Below, in pieces: positions 1-7,591 of a DNA stretch of 14,300 nucleotides. The translations under genes were made by a program, and so were the position numbers. This DNA is from Deltaproteobacteria bacterium. GTDB lineage: Bacteria > Myxococcota_A > Polyangia > HGW-17. The notes under the pieces are model-generated. The model was not told where the DNA came from and made no database searches. It worked only from the letters and a program-made list of their open reading frames with translations. How positions within the stretch are numbered: position 1 is the first letter of the stretch; every line of letters begins with the position of its first letter. Location of the stretch: the NCBI GenBank assembly GCA_003249585.1, contig QKIM01000238.1:1-14300 (forward strand). Reading direction: 5' to 3'.

Positions 1-1
1 C

Positions 2-1000
2 ACCAAGGGCCACATCGAGTTCCGCAAGGCCACGGCCGTGGACTGCACCATCCCCGAGTCCAAGGACCCGCGGATTGAGCACCCCTTCAAGGGGAACGTG
101 GACATCGACGCCCTCGAGCGGTGCATCGCCGAGTACGGAGTCGACCGCATCCCCATGGTGATCCTCACCATCACCTGCAACTCCGGCGGTGGACAACCCG
201 TCTCCATGGAGAACATCCAGGCCGTGGCCCAGGTCACCCGTAGCCACGGCATCCCCCTGATCTTCGACGCGGCGCGCTTCGCGGAGAATGCCTATTTCAT
301 CAAGACCCGGGAGTCCGGCTGCGCCGACCTGACCATCCGGGAGATCGTCCACCAGATGTTCTCCTTCGCGGACGGCTGCACCATGTCCTCCAAAAAAGAC
401 GCCATCGTGAACATGGGCGGCTTCATCGCCCTGCGCAGCGAAGAGCTGTACGAGCAGTGCGCGGTCTTCAACATCATCTTCGAGGGGTACATCACCTACG
501 GCGGGATGTCGGGGCGGGACATGGCGGCCCTGGCCAGGGGGCTCTACGAAGCCACCCAGTTCGACTACCTCCACGGTCGCATCTCCCAGACCGCCTACCT
601 CGGACGCCGCCTCGAAGAGGAGGGCATCCCGGTGCTCAAGCCCTTCGGCGGCCACGCGGTCTATGTCGACGCCATGGCCTTTTTGCCCCATATCCCCCAG
701 GAGCAGTATCCGGCTCAGACCCTGGGCGTCGAGCTCTACCTCGAGGGCGGCGTGCGGGGCGTCGAGATCGGGACGGTCCTGGCCGACCGCGACCCCGTGA
801 CCCGGCAGAACCGCCCCCCGGCGATGGAGCTGCTGCGCCTGGCCATCCCCCGCCGCACCTACACCGACAACCACATGGAGGTGGTGGTGTGGGCCCTCAA
901 GAATGTGTGGGATCGCCGCAACGCGCTCAAGGGCTACGAGATCACCTACGAGGCGCCCATCATGCGCCACTTCACCGCCCGCTTCTCCCCCCTCGCCTGA
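2..1000 (+). CDS. tnaA: Tryptophanase (tryptophan indole-lyase), 5' end missing
   Basis: PLP-dependent beta-eliminating lyase that splits tryptophan into indole, pyruvate and ammonia in the cytoplasm. The frame is open from base 2, so the true start lies upstream; about 140 N-terminal residues are missing compared with the roughly 470-residue family length. Visible landmarks are the CNSGGGQPVS motif, DAARFAENAYFIK, and the PLP-lysine motif SSKKD, with the Schiff-base lysine codon at 395-397. Tyrosine phenol-lyase is the close relative to exclude. Where that enzyme has its substrate Arg (MERG), this protein has VEIG, and near the C-terminus it has RHFTARF with the His typical of tryptophanase instead of the lyase's Phe. 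Both favour tryptophanase. The usual NSAGG is NSGGG here, a conservative change. It ends 30 bases from the convergent lipoprotein gene. No tnaC leader can be judged because the upstream region is absent. Confidence 0.9.
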   Translation, partial: TKGHIEFRKATAVDCTIPESKDPRIEHPFKGNVDIDALERCIAEYGVDRIPMVILTITCNSGGGQPVSMENIQAVAQVTRSHGIPLIFDAARFAENAYFIKTRESGCADLTIREIVHQMFSFADGCTMSSKKDAIVNMGGFIALRSEELYEQCAVFNIIFEGYITYGGMSGRDMAALARGLYEATQFDYLHGRISQTAYLGRRLEEEGIPVLKPFGGHAVYVDAMAFLPHIPQEQYPAQTLGVELYLEGGVRGVEIGTVLADRDPVTRQNRPPAMELLRLAIPRRTYTDNHMEVVVWALKNVWDRRNALKGYEITYEAPIMRHFTARFSPLA

Positions 1001-1030
1001 TTGTCCCGTTGATCTTCCGAAAGGACCCGG

Positions 1031-2662
1031 TCAGTCGCAGTAGTCCCAGTCGCCGTTGTCGACGCAGGTGGTGTACCCTTCTGCGAGACAGTCTTCCGAG
1101 AGGACCCAGTCGAAGCAGCCGTTGAGGTCCTCCTCGCAGTAATAGACGTCGGTCCCCGAGCATTCATAGACGTAGGGGTCGCAGGTGTTCACACAGTCGT
1201 ACACACACTCGGGGAACCCGTAACTGTTGTCGCACACCAGCCCGGAGGCGGCGCAGTCCTCGTAGGTGACCCAGTAGTAGCAGCCGTCGAAGCCCTCCTC
1301 ACAGTACTCGGTCATGTTTCCGTTGCACCGCGTCTCGGAGTAGCCTCCGCACTCGCTCACACAGTCATAGACGCACTCGGGAGCACCGGAGGTCTCGTCG
1401 CACACCTGGCTCCAGGACGCGCAGTTGTCGTACTCCTCCCAGTAGCGGCACCCGTCGCCGTCCTCGTTGCACTCCATGATGGAGTCGCCGCTGCACACCT
1501 GCTCGTAGAGGGTGGCGCACTCGTGGATGCACTCGACGGTACAAACGGAACCCTCCGTGGAATCCTGGCAGGCCTGTCCGTATGCGCTGCAGTCGTCCAC
1601 CTGATCCCAGTCGCGGCAGCCCGACGACTGCACCGTGCACTCCTCGATCTGATCGCCGTTGCAGCGCTGGGAGCCCACAGGCGAGCAGACGTTGGTGCAG
1701 GTCGTGGAGCATACCGCCGTGCCGGTGTGGTCGTCGCAGAACTCACCGGAGAAGGAGCAGTCCTCGGTGAAGCTCCAGATCAGGCACCCGCCGGAGCCCT
1801 GGGTACAGGTCTCGATGGAGTCCCCCGAACACTGGGTCATGTCTTCGCCCGGGCACTCGTCGGTGCAGGTGACGCAGGAGGGCGGCCAGGCGCTGTCGTC
1901 GCAGACCTCTCCCCCCAGCGAGCAGTCTTCGGTGAGCGACCAGCCGTAGCAGCCGCTGGTCTGAGGCTCGCAGAACTCGATCCGGTCCCCGTTGCACCGG
2001 TAGTCGTTGGGCGTGCAGACGTCGGAGCACTCGTCACTGCAGGCGGGGCCGCCCGCGGCCGCGGAATCGCAGGTCTGCCCGCCCTGGGAGCAGTCCACCT
2101 GGGTCTCCCACTCGGTGCATCCGAGGGCCCCGGTGTTGCACACCTGCAGGAGGTCCCCCGAGCACTGGTACATCTCCGGGGAACACGCGTCCACGCAGAC
2201 CACGCAGGAGACGACGCCCTCCACGTCACCGCAGACGAGGCTGTCGTCCGCACAGTTCGTGTCGTCGCCCCAGTGCCGGCAGCCGTCCTCCCCGAGGCCG
2301 CACACCTGGATCGTGTTCCCCGAGCAGCGTGTCTCGTTCTCGGAACAGTCGTCGGTGCAGGCCTCCACACACGCCGACAGGTCGAAGGCGCAGTCGTCGG
2401 AGCACCCGAGGGTCCCGCTCTCGAAGCCCAGCCCCTCACAGGACTGTCCAGCGAGGTCCACGCCGTCGCACTCCTCTCCAAACTCCCGAAGATCATTACC
2501 ACAGAGGGGGTCACTGTTGTTCACATTGTTCGTGTTGTTCACGTTGCTCGTGTTGTTCACGTTGCTCGTGTTGTTCACGTTGCTCGTGTTGTTGGTGGAG
2601 CTGTCGTCACAGGCTGAAACGAGCCAGGCGACAAAGAGCAGCAGGGCGAAGGTCTTTCTCAT
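1031..2662 (-). CDS. Cysteine-rich repeat lipoprotein (eight 8-Cys modules)
   Basis: Predicted exported lipoprotein of 543 residues with no recognised enzyme domain. The N-terminus MRKTFALLLFVAWLVSAC is a lipoprotein signal with lipid-site Cys18. An Asn/Thr/Ser/Val linker follows, then a module of the form CGN...GEECDG...C resembling the cysteine-rich repeats common in myxobacterial surface proteins. From about residue 102 to the end there are eight tandem modules of 52-56 residues. All fit C-x3-C-x6/7-C-x7-C-x6-C-x8-C-x6/7-C-x8/9-C, and all carry C-(S/N)-G at the third Cys and G-C-x2-W at the fifth. Such regularity suggests four disulfides per module outside the cytoplasm. An upstream GTG at 2683 is in frame, but ATG 2662 has GGAAAGGG in front of it and starts directly at the signal peptide, so it is preferred. 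It is divergent from the DUF89 gene. Function unknown; adhesion or surface binding is a guess. Confidence 0.88.
   Translation of the reverse strand: MRKTFALLLFVAWLVSACDDSSTNNTSNVNNTSNVNNTSNVNNTNNVNNSDPLCGNDLREFGEECDGVDLAGQSCEGLGFESGTLGCSDDCAFDLSACVEACTDDCSENETRCSGNTIQVCGLGEDGCRHWGDDTNCADDSLVCGDVEGVVSCVVCVDACSPEMYQCSGDLLQVCNTGALGCTEWETQVDCSQGGQTCDSAAAGGPACSDECSDVCTPNDYRCNGDRIEFCEPQTSGCYGWSLTEDCSLGGEVCDDSAWPPSCVTCTDECPGEDMTQCSGDSIETCTQGSGGCLIWSFTEDCSFSGEFCDDHTGTAVCSTTCTNVCSPVGSQRCNGDQIEECTVQSSGCRDWDQVDDCSAYGQACQDSTEGSVCTVECIHECATLYEQVCSGDSIMECNEDGDGCRYWEEYDNCASWSQVCDETSGAPECVYDCVSECGGYSETRCNGNMTEYCEEGFDGCYYWVTYEDCAASGLVCDNSYGFPECVYDCVNTCDPYVYECSGTDVYYCEEDLNGCFDWVLSEDCLAEGYTTCVDNGDWDYCD
2516..2587 (-). 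repeat. 18-bp tandem repeat encoding the Asn/Thr/Ser linker
   Basis: Four head-to-tail 18-base units lie inside the lipoprotein gene. Three are identical (gttgttcacgttgctcgt on the + strand) and the one at 2516-2533 differs at two positions. They encode NTSNVN-type hexapeptides that form the flexible spacer between the lipidated Cys and the first cysteine module. A further partial unit follows at 2588. The near-identity at DNA level suggests recent slippage-type expansion, so copy number may differ between strains without breaking the frame. Confidence 0.9.
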
Positions 2663-2769
2663 GGGGTTCCCTTTCCGGCGCACAAAAGCCCGCCAGGCGG
2701 CCTTGAATGCGTTGCCATTTACCCCACAGCGTAGTAGAAATTCGCCGATTGTCGAGAAAAACCTCCCCC

Positions 2770-3645
2770 ATGCAGACCACCCTCGAATGTTTCAGTTGTT
2801 TTATGAAGAGTGCCGTGAGGACCCTGAGGACCTTCACCTCGGACTCCGTCGTCTCCGAACGGCTCGGCCGGGAGATCCTCGGCGTGCTGGCGCACATGGA
2901 TCTGGCCCGGACACCCCCGGAGATGGGGGCCGAGATCGAGCGGCACATCTTCGCGGCGCTTGGCCTCACAGACCCCTACGCGCCTCTCAGGAGCCGATAC
3001 AACCAGCTCATCGGGGCTCTTCTCCCCAGGCTCAGGGAGGAGGTCGCGGCGTCACCGGACCCCTTTGAGCACGCCCTGCGACTCGCCGTGGGGGGCAACA
3101 TCATCGACTTCGGCAACGAATACACCATGACCGAGGAGCTTGCCCACGAGTCCCTGGCCTCCTCCCTCACCGATCCTTTCCACCTGGGCACGCCCGATGC
3201 CCTCCGCGCCCTCGTGGACGGCGCCCGGGAGATCCTGTACATCGGCGACAACTGTGGAGAGATCGTCCTGGACCGGCTCTTCATGGAGACCGTGGGACCC
3301 GCCCGGTTCACCTTCGCCGTGCGGGGGGGCCCTATCCTCAACGATGTGCTCCTGTCCGACGCCGTCGAGGTGGGCCTCAGCGGTCTGATCCCCGTGGTCG
3401 AGACGGGGCAGGCCCTCCCGGGAGTCCTCCCCGAGACGGCCTCTCCGGCGTTCCGCGAGGTATGGGAGCGGGCAGACCTCATCATCGCCAAGGGCCAGGG
3501 AAACTACGAAACCCTCAGTGAAACCACGCGGCCCGTGGCCTTCGCGCTCAAGGCGAAGTGCTCCGTCGTGGCCGCCGATCTGGCGGTCCCGCCGGGCTCC
3601 ATGGTCCTGCGTCTGCCAGACCTCACCCTCTCGCGGCGGCGATGA
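2770..3645 (+). CDS. DUF89 / ARMT1-like family protein (probable metabolite damage-control phosphatase)
   Basis: Member of the DUF89 family, 291 residues from ATG 2770. Family members are metal-dependent phosphatases proposed to remove damaged or surplus phosphometabolites; the substrate here is unknown. Landmarks are the N-terminal ECFSCF Cys pair, the helical segment ending GGNIIDFG, the IGDNCGEI motif (Asp-Asn metal ligands in the family), RGGPILNDVLLSDA, and KGQGNYETL near the C-terminus. The frame stays open upstream to ATG 2707, but the extra 21 residues do not look like the family, whose members start just before the Cys pair. ATG 2770 is therefore preferred, although no strong ribosome-binding site precedes it. 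It is divergent from the lipoprotein gene (107-base gap) and its last 23 bases overlap the end of the opposite-strand ridA-like gene. All key motifs are intact. Confidence 0.85.
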   Translation: MQTTLECFSCFMKSAVRTLRTFTSDSVVSERLGREILGVLAHMDLARTPPEMGAEIERHIFAALGLTDPYAPLRSRYNQLIGALLPRLREEVAASPDPFEHALRLAVGGNIIDFGNEYTMTEELAHESLASSLTDPFHLGTPDALRALVDGAREILYIGDNCGEIVLDRLFMETVGPARFTFAVRGGPILNDVLLSDAVEVGLSGLIPVVETGQALPGVLPETASPAFREVWERADLIIAKGQGNYETLSETTRPVAFALKAKCSVVAADLAVPPGSMVLRLPDLTLSRRR

Positions 3646-4003
3646 AATCCAGCTCAAGAAGCGCACCCTTGGGGAGGGCGACCACCTGTACCGTCGCCCG
3701 GGCGGGGCGGTGTTCGCCGAAGAATTCTGCGTAGATCCCGTTGACCACCGCGAAATCGGCCAGATCGGTCAGGTAGATGGTCGTCTTCAGGACATCAACG
3801 GGGCGCGCCCCCCCCGCCTCGAGGATGGCCGCCGCGCTGGCCAGGACCTGTCGGGTCTGGGCCTCGATCCCACCCTCGACGAGGGCCCCGGTATCGGGAG
3901 ACAACCCGATTATTCCCGATGAATAGATGAGCCCCCCGTGATGGACGGCCTGGGCGTATGGGCCGATGGCCGCGGGGGCATGGTTCGTGTTGATGGTGTG
4001 CAT
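3623..4003 (-). CDS. ridA: RidA family enamine/imine deaminase
   Basis: Small cytosolic protein of 126 residues, the usual RidA/YjgF/UK114 length. Characterised RidA proteins form trimers and speed hydrolysis of reactive enamines such as 2-aminoacrylate, released by PLP enzymes, to keto acid plus ammonia. The sequence shows IGPYAQAV near the N-terminus, the central SSGIIGLSPDTG strand-turn, TTIYLTDLADFAVVN, and PARATVQV, whose Arg matches the family's substrate-carboxylate Arg105. The later Glu in LLELDFIA matches the acid that activates water. These residues favour the true RidA subgroup over Arg-lacking paralogues. The ribosome-binding site AGGAGT lies about 10 bases before the ATG. Its 3' end overlaps the DUF89 gene, and its 5' end is divergent from the hybrid kinase across 99 bases. 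Confidence 0.93.
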   Translation of the reverse strand: MHTINTNHAPAAIGPYAQAVHHGGLIYSSGIIGLSPDTGALVEGGIEAQTRQVLASAAAILEAGGARPVDVLKTTIYLTDLADFAVVNGIYAEFFGEHRPARATVQVVALPKGALLELDFIAAARG

Positions 4004-4064
4004 TTCCCTGACTCCTTGGGCACCACTCGCTCAGAAAAACATGGTGCCCGATACCGATCCAGTT

Positions 4065-4070
4065 TATAAA
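4065..4070 (+). promoter_or_regulatory. Possible -10 box for the hybrid kinase gene
   Basis: TATAAA lies in an AT-rich patch of the 99-base divergent gap between the ridA-like gene and the hybrid kinase, 32 bases before the kinase ATG. The hexamer about 17 bases further upstream (TGGTGC) is a poor -35 match. This is only a candidate, offered because it is the best -10-like hexamer in the gap. Confidence 0.2.
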
Positions 4071-4102
4071 AGGGTCCAAGGAACCACAGCGAGGAGCCGA
4101 TC

Positions 4103-5797
4103 ATGTCACCGCGAATAACCGCAGCCCGGCGACGATATGCATGGATCATCCGGATATTGATCTACTCTGGCTCGCTCCTCCTGGGTGGCTTTGCCCTCCA
4201 CACCGACAACCCTTACCACGCTTTGCCTCTCATGGGAGCCCTCCTTCTCCTCCTCCTCGCCATTTTCCTTGGGGAGTACCTCCTGGGGCGGTTGAATGTC
4301 CGGGAACAAAGTGCCAGCCTCCGCTTTCGGCACACACGCGAAGTGCTCCGTTCCCTGAAGACCCTCCTCGTCGCCTTCGACGGGAAGGGCCGCCTGGTGG
4401 ATGTCTACGGCGTCGCTCCCTGGAAGACTCCAACCCCGGGAGAAAAAGACATCTGCCGACTCTTTGATGGCCACGAACAGCTTCGGAGGGTCAGGGCGAC
4501 CTCCCTCGGTGGAAAACGGGCCGAGGAAACCGTGCGGCTGGAGGAAGACGCCTTCCAGGTCATAGGGGTCCCCCTGAAGGACGGAGCGCTCTGTGTGCTC
4601 TCCGACGTGACGGGGCTCATGCGAACCCAGGAGGAGCGAAGCTTTCTCCAGAGTCGGCTGGAGCAGGCCACCCGCATGGAGGCCCTGGGCACCCTGGCCG
4701 GCGGCTTCGCGCACGACTTCAACAACATCCTCTTCAGTGCCATGGGATTCAACGAGATGGCCATGGATTTCGCCCAGGAGGGCACCCGACTGCACACCTG
4801 CCTGAGCCAGGTCGCCATCTCCTTTTCCCGGGCCCGGGAGCTGGTGGAGCAGATCTCCCTCTTCTCGGGAAAACCCATGGGTGAGCGGCAGCGCCTGAAT
4901 CTCGGCATCCTCATCAAGAGCCTGGCCAAGCGACTGGTCCGTGAACACATCGGTCGACTGAAGCTGCATCTGGACATCGACCCGCAGACGGAACCGGTCT
5001 CCGTGGATCCCGCGGCCATCCATCTCGTCCTCTTCCACCTGATCGACAACGCCGTGAGGGCCATGGACGGCTCACCGGGAACCCTCACCTGCTCCCTCGC
5101 CCCCGCCACGGGCAGGGAAGACATGGAGGTCTTCATCCGCATCGCGATCACGGACACGGGGGTCGGGATGAACCAGGAGACTCTCCGGCGCATCTTCGAC
5201 CCCTATTTCACGACGAGACCACCAGGAGAAGGGATGGGCCTGGGGCTGGCCACCGTCTATGGAATCGTCTCCCAGCACGGGGGCTGGGTGGAGGTGGACA
5301 GCGCCCCGGGCCGAGGGAGCACCTTCGAGGTCTTCCTTCCCCGGGCCAGCGACGACTGCCCGGAAGCGGCCGGCGGGGATCCCGCGGACATCCCGAAAGG
5401 ATCCGGACGCATCCTCATCGTCGATGACGAGCCTCAGATCGAGACCCTGCTCAGGATCACCCTGGAGTCCTTCGGCTACACGGTCACCTCCACGACCAGC
5501 CCTGAAACAGCCTGGGAACAGTTCGCCCAATCGCCCGAGACCTTCGACCTCCTCATCACCGATCACCTCATGCCCGGCATGTCGGGAGAAGAGCTGGCCT
5601 CGCGCGTGCACGCGCTGGCCCAGGACATCCCCATCCTCATGCTCACAGGACACAGCGTGCATCTGCCGATGCTCAAGAAAAAGGCAGGCATCACTGACAT
5701 ACTCCTCAAGCCAACCAGCAAGCGGGAGCTGGCCACGAAGGTCAGATGCTCCCTGAACAAAGGAACCCATGACACGGATACTCCTGATCGACGATGA
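4103..5797 (+). CDS. Membrane hybrid sensor histidine kinase (2 TM, HisKA-HATPase-REC)
   Basis: Autophosphorylating sensor kinase of 564 residues with its own C-terminal receiver. Two hydrophobic segments (about residues 14-32 and 41-62) are separated by a very short loop, so the external sensing surface is small. A region at about 75-172 is PAS-like in position and pattern, but I call this weakly. The H-box EALGTLAGGFAHDFNN carries His204. The ATPase domain has N-box DNAVRAM, DTGVGM, FDPYFTT and GMGLGLATVYG. The receiver (about 436-550) has the acidic pair Asp441/Asp442, phospho-acceptor Asp487 in ITDHLMPG, Thr515 and Lys536. GAGGAG sits 6 bases before ATG 4103. Its end overlaps the next receiver gene by 29 bases, so the two are very likely co-transcribed and translationally coupled. 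The signal is unknown. Confidence 0.93.
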   Translation: MSPRITAARRRYAWIIRILIYSGSLLLGGFALHTDNPYHALPLMGALLLLLLAIFLGEYLLGRLNVREQSASLRFRHTREVLRSLKTLLVAFDGKGRLVDVYGVAPWKTPTPGEKDICRLFDGHEQLRRVRATSLGGKRAEETVRLEEDAFQVIGVPLKDGALCVLSDVTGLMRTQEERSFLQSRLEQATRMEALGTLAGGFAHDFNNILFSAMGFNEMAMDFAQEGTRLHTCLSQVAISFSRARELVEQISLFSGKPMGERQRLNLGILIKSLAKRLVREHIGRLKLHLDIDPQTEPVSVDPAAIHLVLFHLIDNAVRAMDGSPGTLTCSLAPATGREDMEVFIRIAITDTGVGMNQETLRRIFDPYFTTRPPGEGMGLGLATVYGIVSQHGGWVEVDSAPGRGSTFEVFLPRASDDCPEAAGGDPADIPKGSGRILIVDDEPQIETLLRITLESFGYTVTSTTSPETAWEQFAQSPETFDLLITDHLMPGMSGEELASRVHALAQDIPILMLTGHSVHLPMLKKKAGITDILLKPTSKRELATKVRCSLNKGTHDTDTPDRR

Positions 5798-6140
5798 CTT
5801 CCAGATCCGCCTGATGCTCCGGATGACCTTCGAGGAGGCAGGCTATGAGGTGGAGGACGCCCCCAACGGCAAGGAGGGGATCACCCGGTGCGCGACCTTT
5901 CAACCCGATGTGATCATCACGGACATCATCATGCCCGAGATGGACGGGACAGAGGCCATCATGAAGCTTCGCCGGGATCACCCCGATGTCCCCATCATCG
6001 CCATCTCCGGTGGAGGACGGAACGCACCGGAGGGATACCTCTTCGTGGCCAGGCAGCTGGGAGCGGCAAAGACGTTTTTCAAGCCCATCGACCGTTCGAT
6101 GCTGCTCGAGGCCGTCTCTGAGTTGATGAATCAGTCATAG
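5769..6140 (+). CDS. Stand-alone CheY-like response regulator
   Basis: Single receiver domain of 123 residues with no output domain. The conserved switch residues are present: acidic pair Asp8/Asp9 (LLIDDD), phospho-acceptor Asp52 in ITDIIMPEMDG, Ser80 in the Thr/Ser position, and Lys105 in FFKPID. The ATG at 5769 is preceded by AAAGGAA, which lies inside the upstream kinase gene, and the two reading frames overlap by 29 bases. It most likely exchanges phosphate with that kinase or with its attached receiver and acts by protein-protein contact, since it has no DNA-binding or enzymatic domain. The last 10 bases overlap the 3' end of the convergent amidase gene. Confidence 0.92.
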   Translation: MTRILLIDDDFQIRLMLRMTFEEAGYEVEDAPNGKEGITRCATFQPDVIITDIIMPEMDGTEAIMKLRRDHPDVPIIAISGGGRNAPEGYLFVARQLGAAKTFFKPIDRSMLLEAVSELMNQS

Positions 6141-7591
6141 CTGGTATTGCGCCGGTATCCGCCAAAGTACGCCTCCAGGATCCTTGCCACGGCAAAGAGC
6201 CTGGCTTCCGATCCCCCCAGGGCCGCTATCTGCAGCCCCACAGGGAGCCCCTCGGGGGAGAGTCCGCAGGGGATCGACATGGCGGCCATCCCATAGAGAT
6301 TGCCCAGCGTGATGAAGGGGAGGAAGCGACGGAAGGTCTTTTTGATGCTGAAGACCTCATGGTACACGGTGCCGTGCAGCCCGGCAGGGTGTGGATAGAC
6401 CGGAGTCAAAAAGACACCGCCCGCAAGCAGCGCCTCAAGCCGCGCCTTCTCACGGGCCAGCTCCAGGAGGGTCTTCTCCCACCGGGCGTTGGATGGATAG
6501 AAGAGCTCAGCGCCAATGATTCCCCAGCTCAGATACTGATGGTGTATTGGTTTGAGCCCCATCTTGTATCGAAGATAGTCCACCACCGCACCACTGGGGG
6601 TACCTGGATACGCAAGGTTCTTGATGGTCTCAACCCCAAGCTTGCTGATGACGATCTGCCACATGTCCGGTGCGGATTCCAGCATGGGAATACCGCCCAT
6701 GTCCACCTCACACCCTTCAAGGACGAGCACCTTCTGAGCCTCAGCCAGGAGGGCCGAGGTGATGTCGTCGAGGGGATACGCATCGAAGGTCCCCGAGACC
6801 ACCCGCACAGGACCTTCTCCTCCATAGGGTGAATGCGCCGGAGAGGGGGCGAGGAGACTGTAGACCAGCGCAGCGTCCTCCACAGACTTGGCGATGGGAC
6901 CATACCCGAGCATGGCGTCCATGACGTTTCTGGTGCCCGAGTCATCTGGGAGATGCCCTCCCATGGGGAAGGCGAAGGAGGCCGGCTTGAACCCGACAAC
7001 CCCGTTGAAGTGGGAAGGCACCCTGATGCTCCCGCCGATGTCCGAACCGAACCCGCAGGCCGTTCCTCCCACCGCCAGCAGCGCCCCCTCGCCTCCAGAG
7101 GAACCGCCCGTGGTACGATCCGGATCCCAGGGGTTGTTGAGCCTCCCGAATCGCAGGCTGTCGGACTCCTGACAGAAGCAGAGCTCCGGGGTGCCGGTCT
7201 TGCACGTGATGATGGCTCCCGCCTCCCTGAGACGACGGACAACGGGAGCGTCCTCATCGCGGGGGGCACCCGGGGAGGTGGTCATGCCCCCCGTGGTGGC
7301 CATACCCTGGACGTTGAAGGACTCCTTCATGGAGAAGGGGATTCCAAAGAGCGGGGACCGGGCTCCGCCACTGCGCAGCTGCGCATCACACCGCTGGGCC
7401 TCGGCCATGGCCTCCTCGTGACGCCGCTCAACGACGACGTTCAGGGCGGTGTCGATGCGGGCCTGGTGTTCCATGAAGGCCCGGCACACTTCGGAGGGCA
7501 GAAGTTCCCCCGCGTCGTAGGCCGCCGAGAGCTGCGCGATACCCATGGACAGGATGTCGCCGCCCGGGGCACCGAAGAATTGATCAACCAT
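6131..7591 (-). CDS. Amidase-signature family hydrolase
   Basis: Serine amidohydrolase of 486 residues; the family cleaves carboxamides, including GatA-type, aryl and fatty-acid amide substrates. The Ser-cisSer-Lys triad is visible: Lys89 in FSMKESF, cis-Ser164 in TTGGSSGGEGAL, and nucleophile Ser188 in GSDIGGSIRVPSHFNG. The wording of these last two motifs is closer to the fatty-acid amide hydrolase branch than to GatA. It is not a GatA candidate by context either, since no gatB or gatC is nearby. I see no signal peptide. The ribosome-binding site GGGAGG lies 7 bases before the ATG. The start overlaps the stop of the sigma-54 activator gene by 8 bases (ATGGTTGA), which indicates translational coupling and one operon. 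The substrate cannot be named from sequence. Confidence 0.92.
   Translation of the reverse strand: MVDQFFGAPGGDILSMGIAQLSAAYDAGELLPSEVCRAFMEHQARIDTALNVVVERRHEEAMAEAQRCDAQLRSGGARSPLFGIPFSMKESFNVQGMATTGGMTTSPGAPRDEDAPVVRRLREAGAIITCKTGTPELCFCQESDSLRFGRLNNPWDPDRTTGGSSGGEGALLAVGGTACGFGSDIGGSIRVPSHFNGVVGFKPASFAFPMGGHLPDDSGTRNVMDAMLGYGPIAKSVEDAALVYSLLAPSPAHSPYGGEGPVRVVSGTFDAYPLDDITSALLAEAQKVLVLEGCEVDMGGIPMLESAPDMWQIVISKLGVETIKNLAYPGTPSGAVVDYLRYKMGLKPIHHQYLSWGIIGAELFYPSNARWEKTLLELAREKARLEALLAGGVFLTPVYPHPAGLHGTVYHEVFSIKKTFRRFLPFITLGNLYGMAAMSIPCGLSPEGLPVGLQIAALGGSEARLFAVARILEAYFGGYRRNTSYD

Noticed and set aside
2..1000. Tyrosine phenol-lyase as identity of the first gene
   Set aside because: The phenol-lyase-specific Arg and Phe positions are Ile and His, as in tryptophanases.
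1523..2617. 364-codon + strand open frame opposite the Cys-rich lipoprotein
   Set aside because: Its translation is Val/Ala/Gly-rich with a repetitive HVARVV tail that simply mirrors the 18-base repeat; the opposite strand has a signal peptide and regular cysteine modules.
2690..2700. Perfect 11-base palindrome CCGCC-A-GGCGG between the lipoprotein and DUF89 genes
   Set aside because: It is too short and GC-only to stand out in DNA of this composition, and a one-base centre cannot form an RNA hairpin terminator.
4106..5038. 310-codon - strand open frame opposite the membrane hybrid kinase
   Set aside because: The opposite frame carries intact H-box and ATPase motifs; the shadow has no recognisable features.
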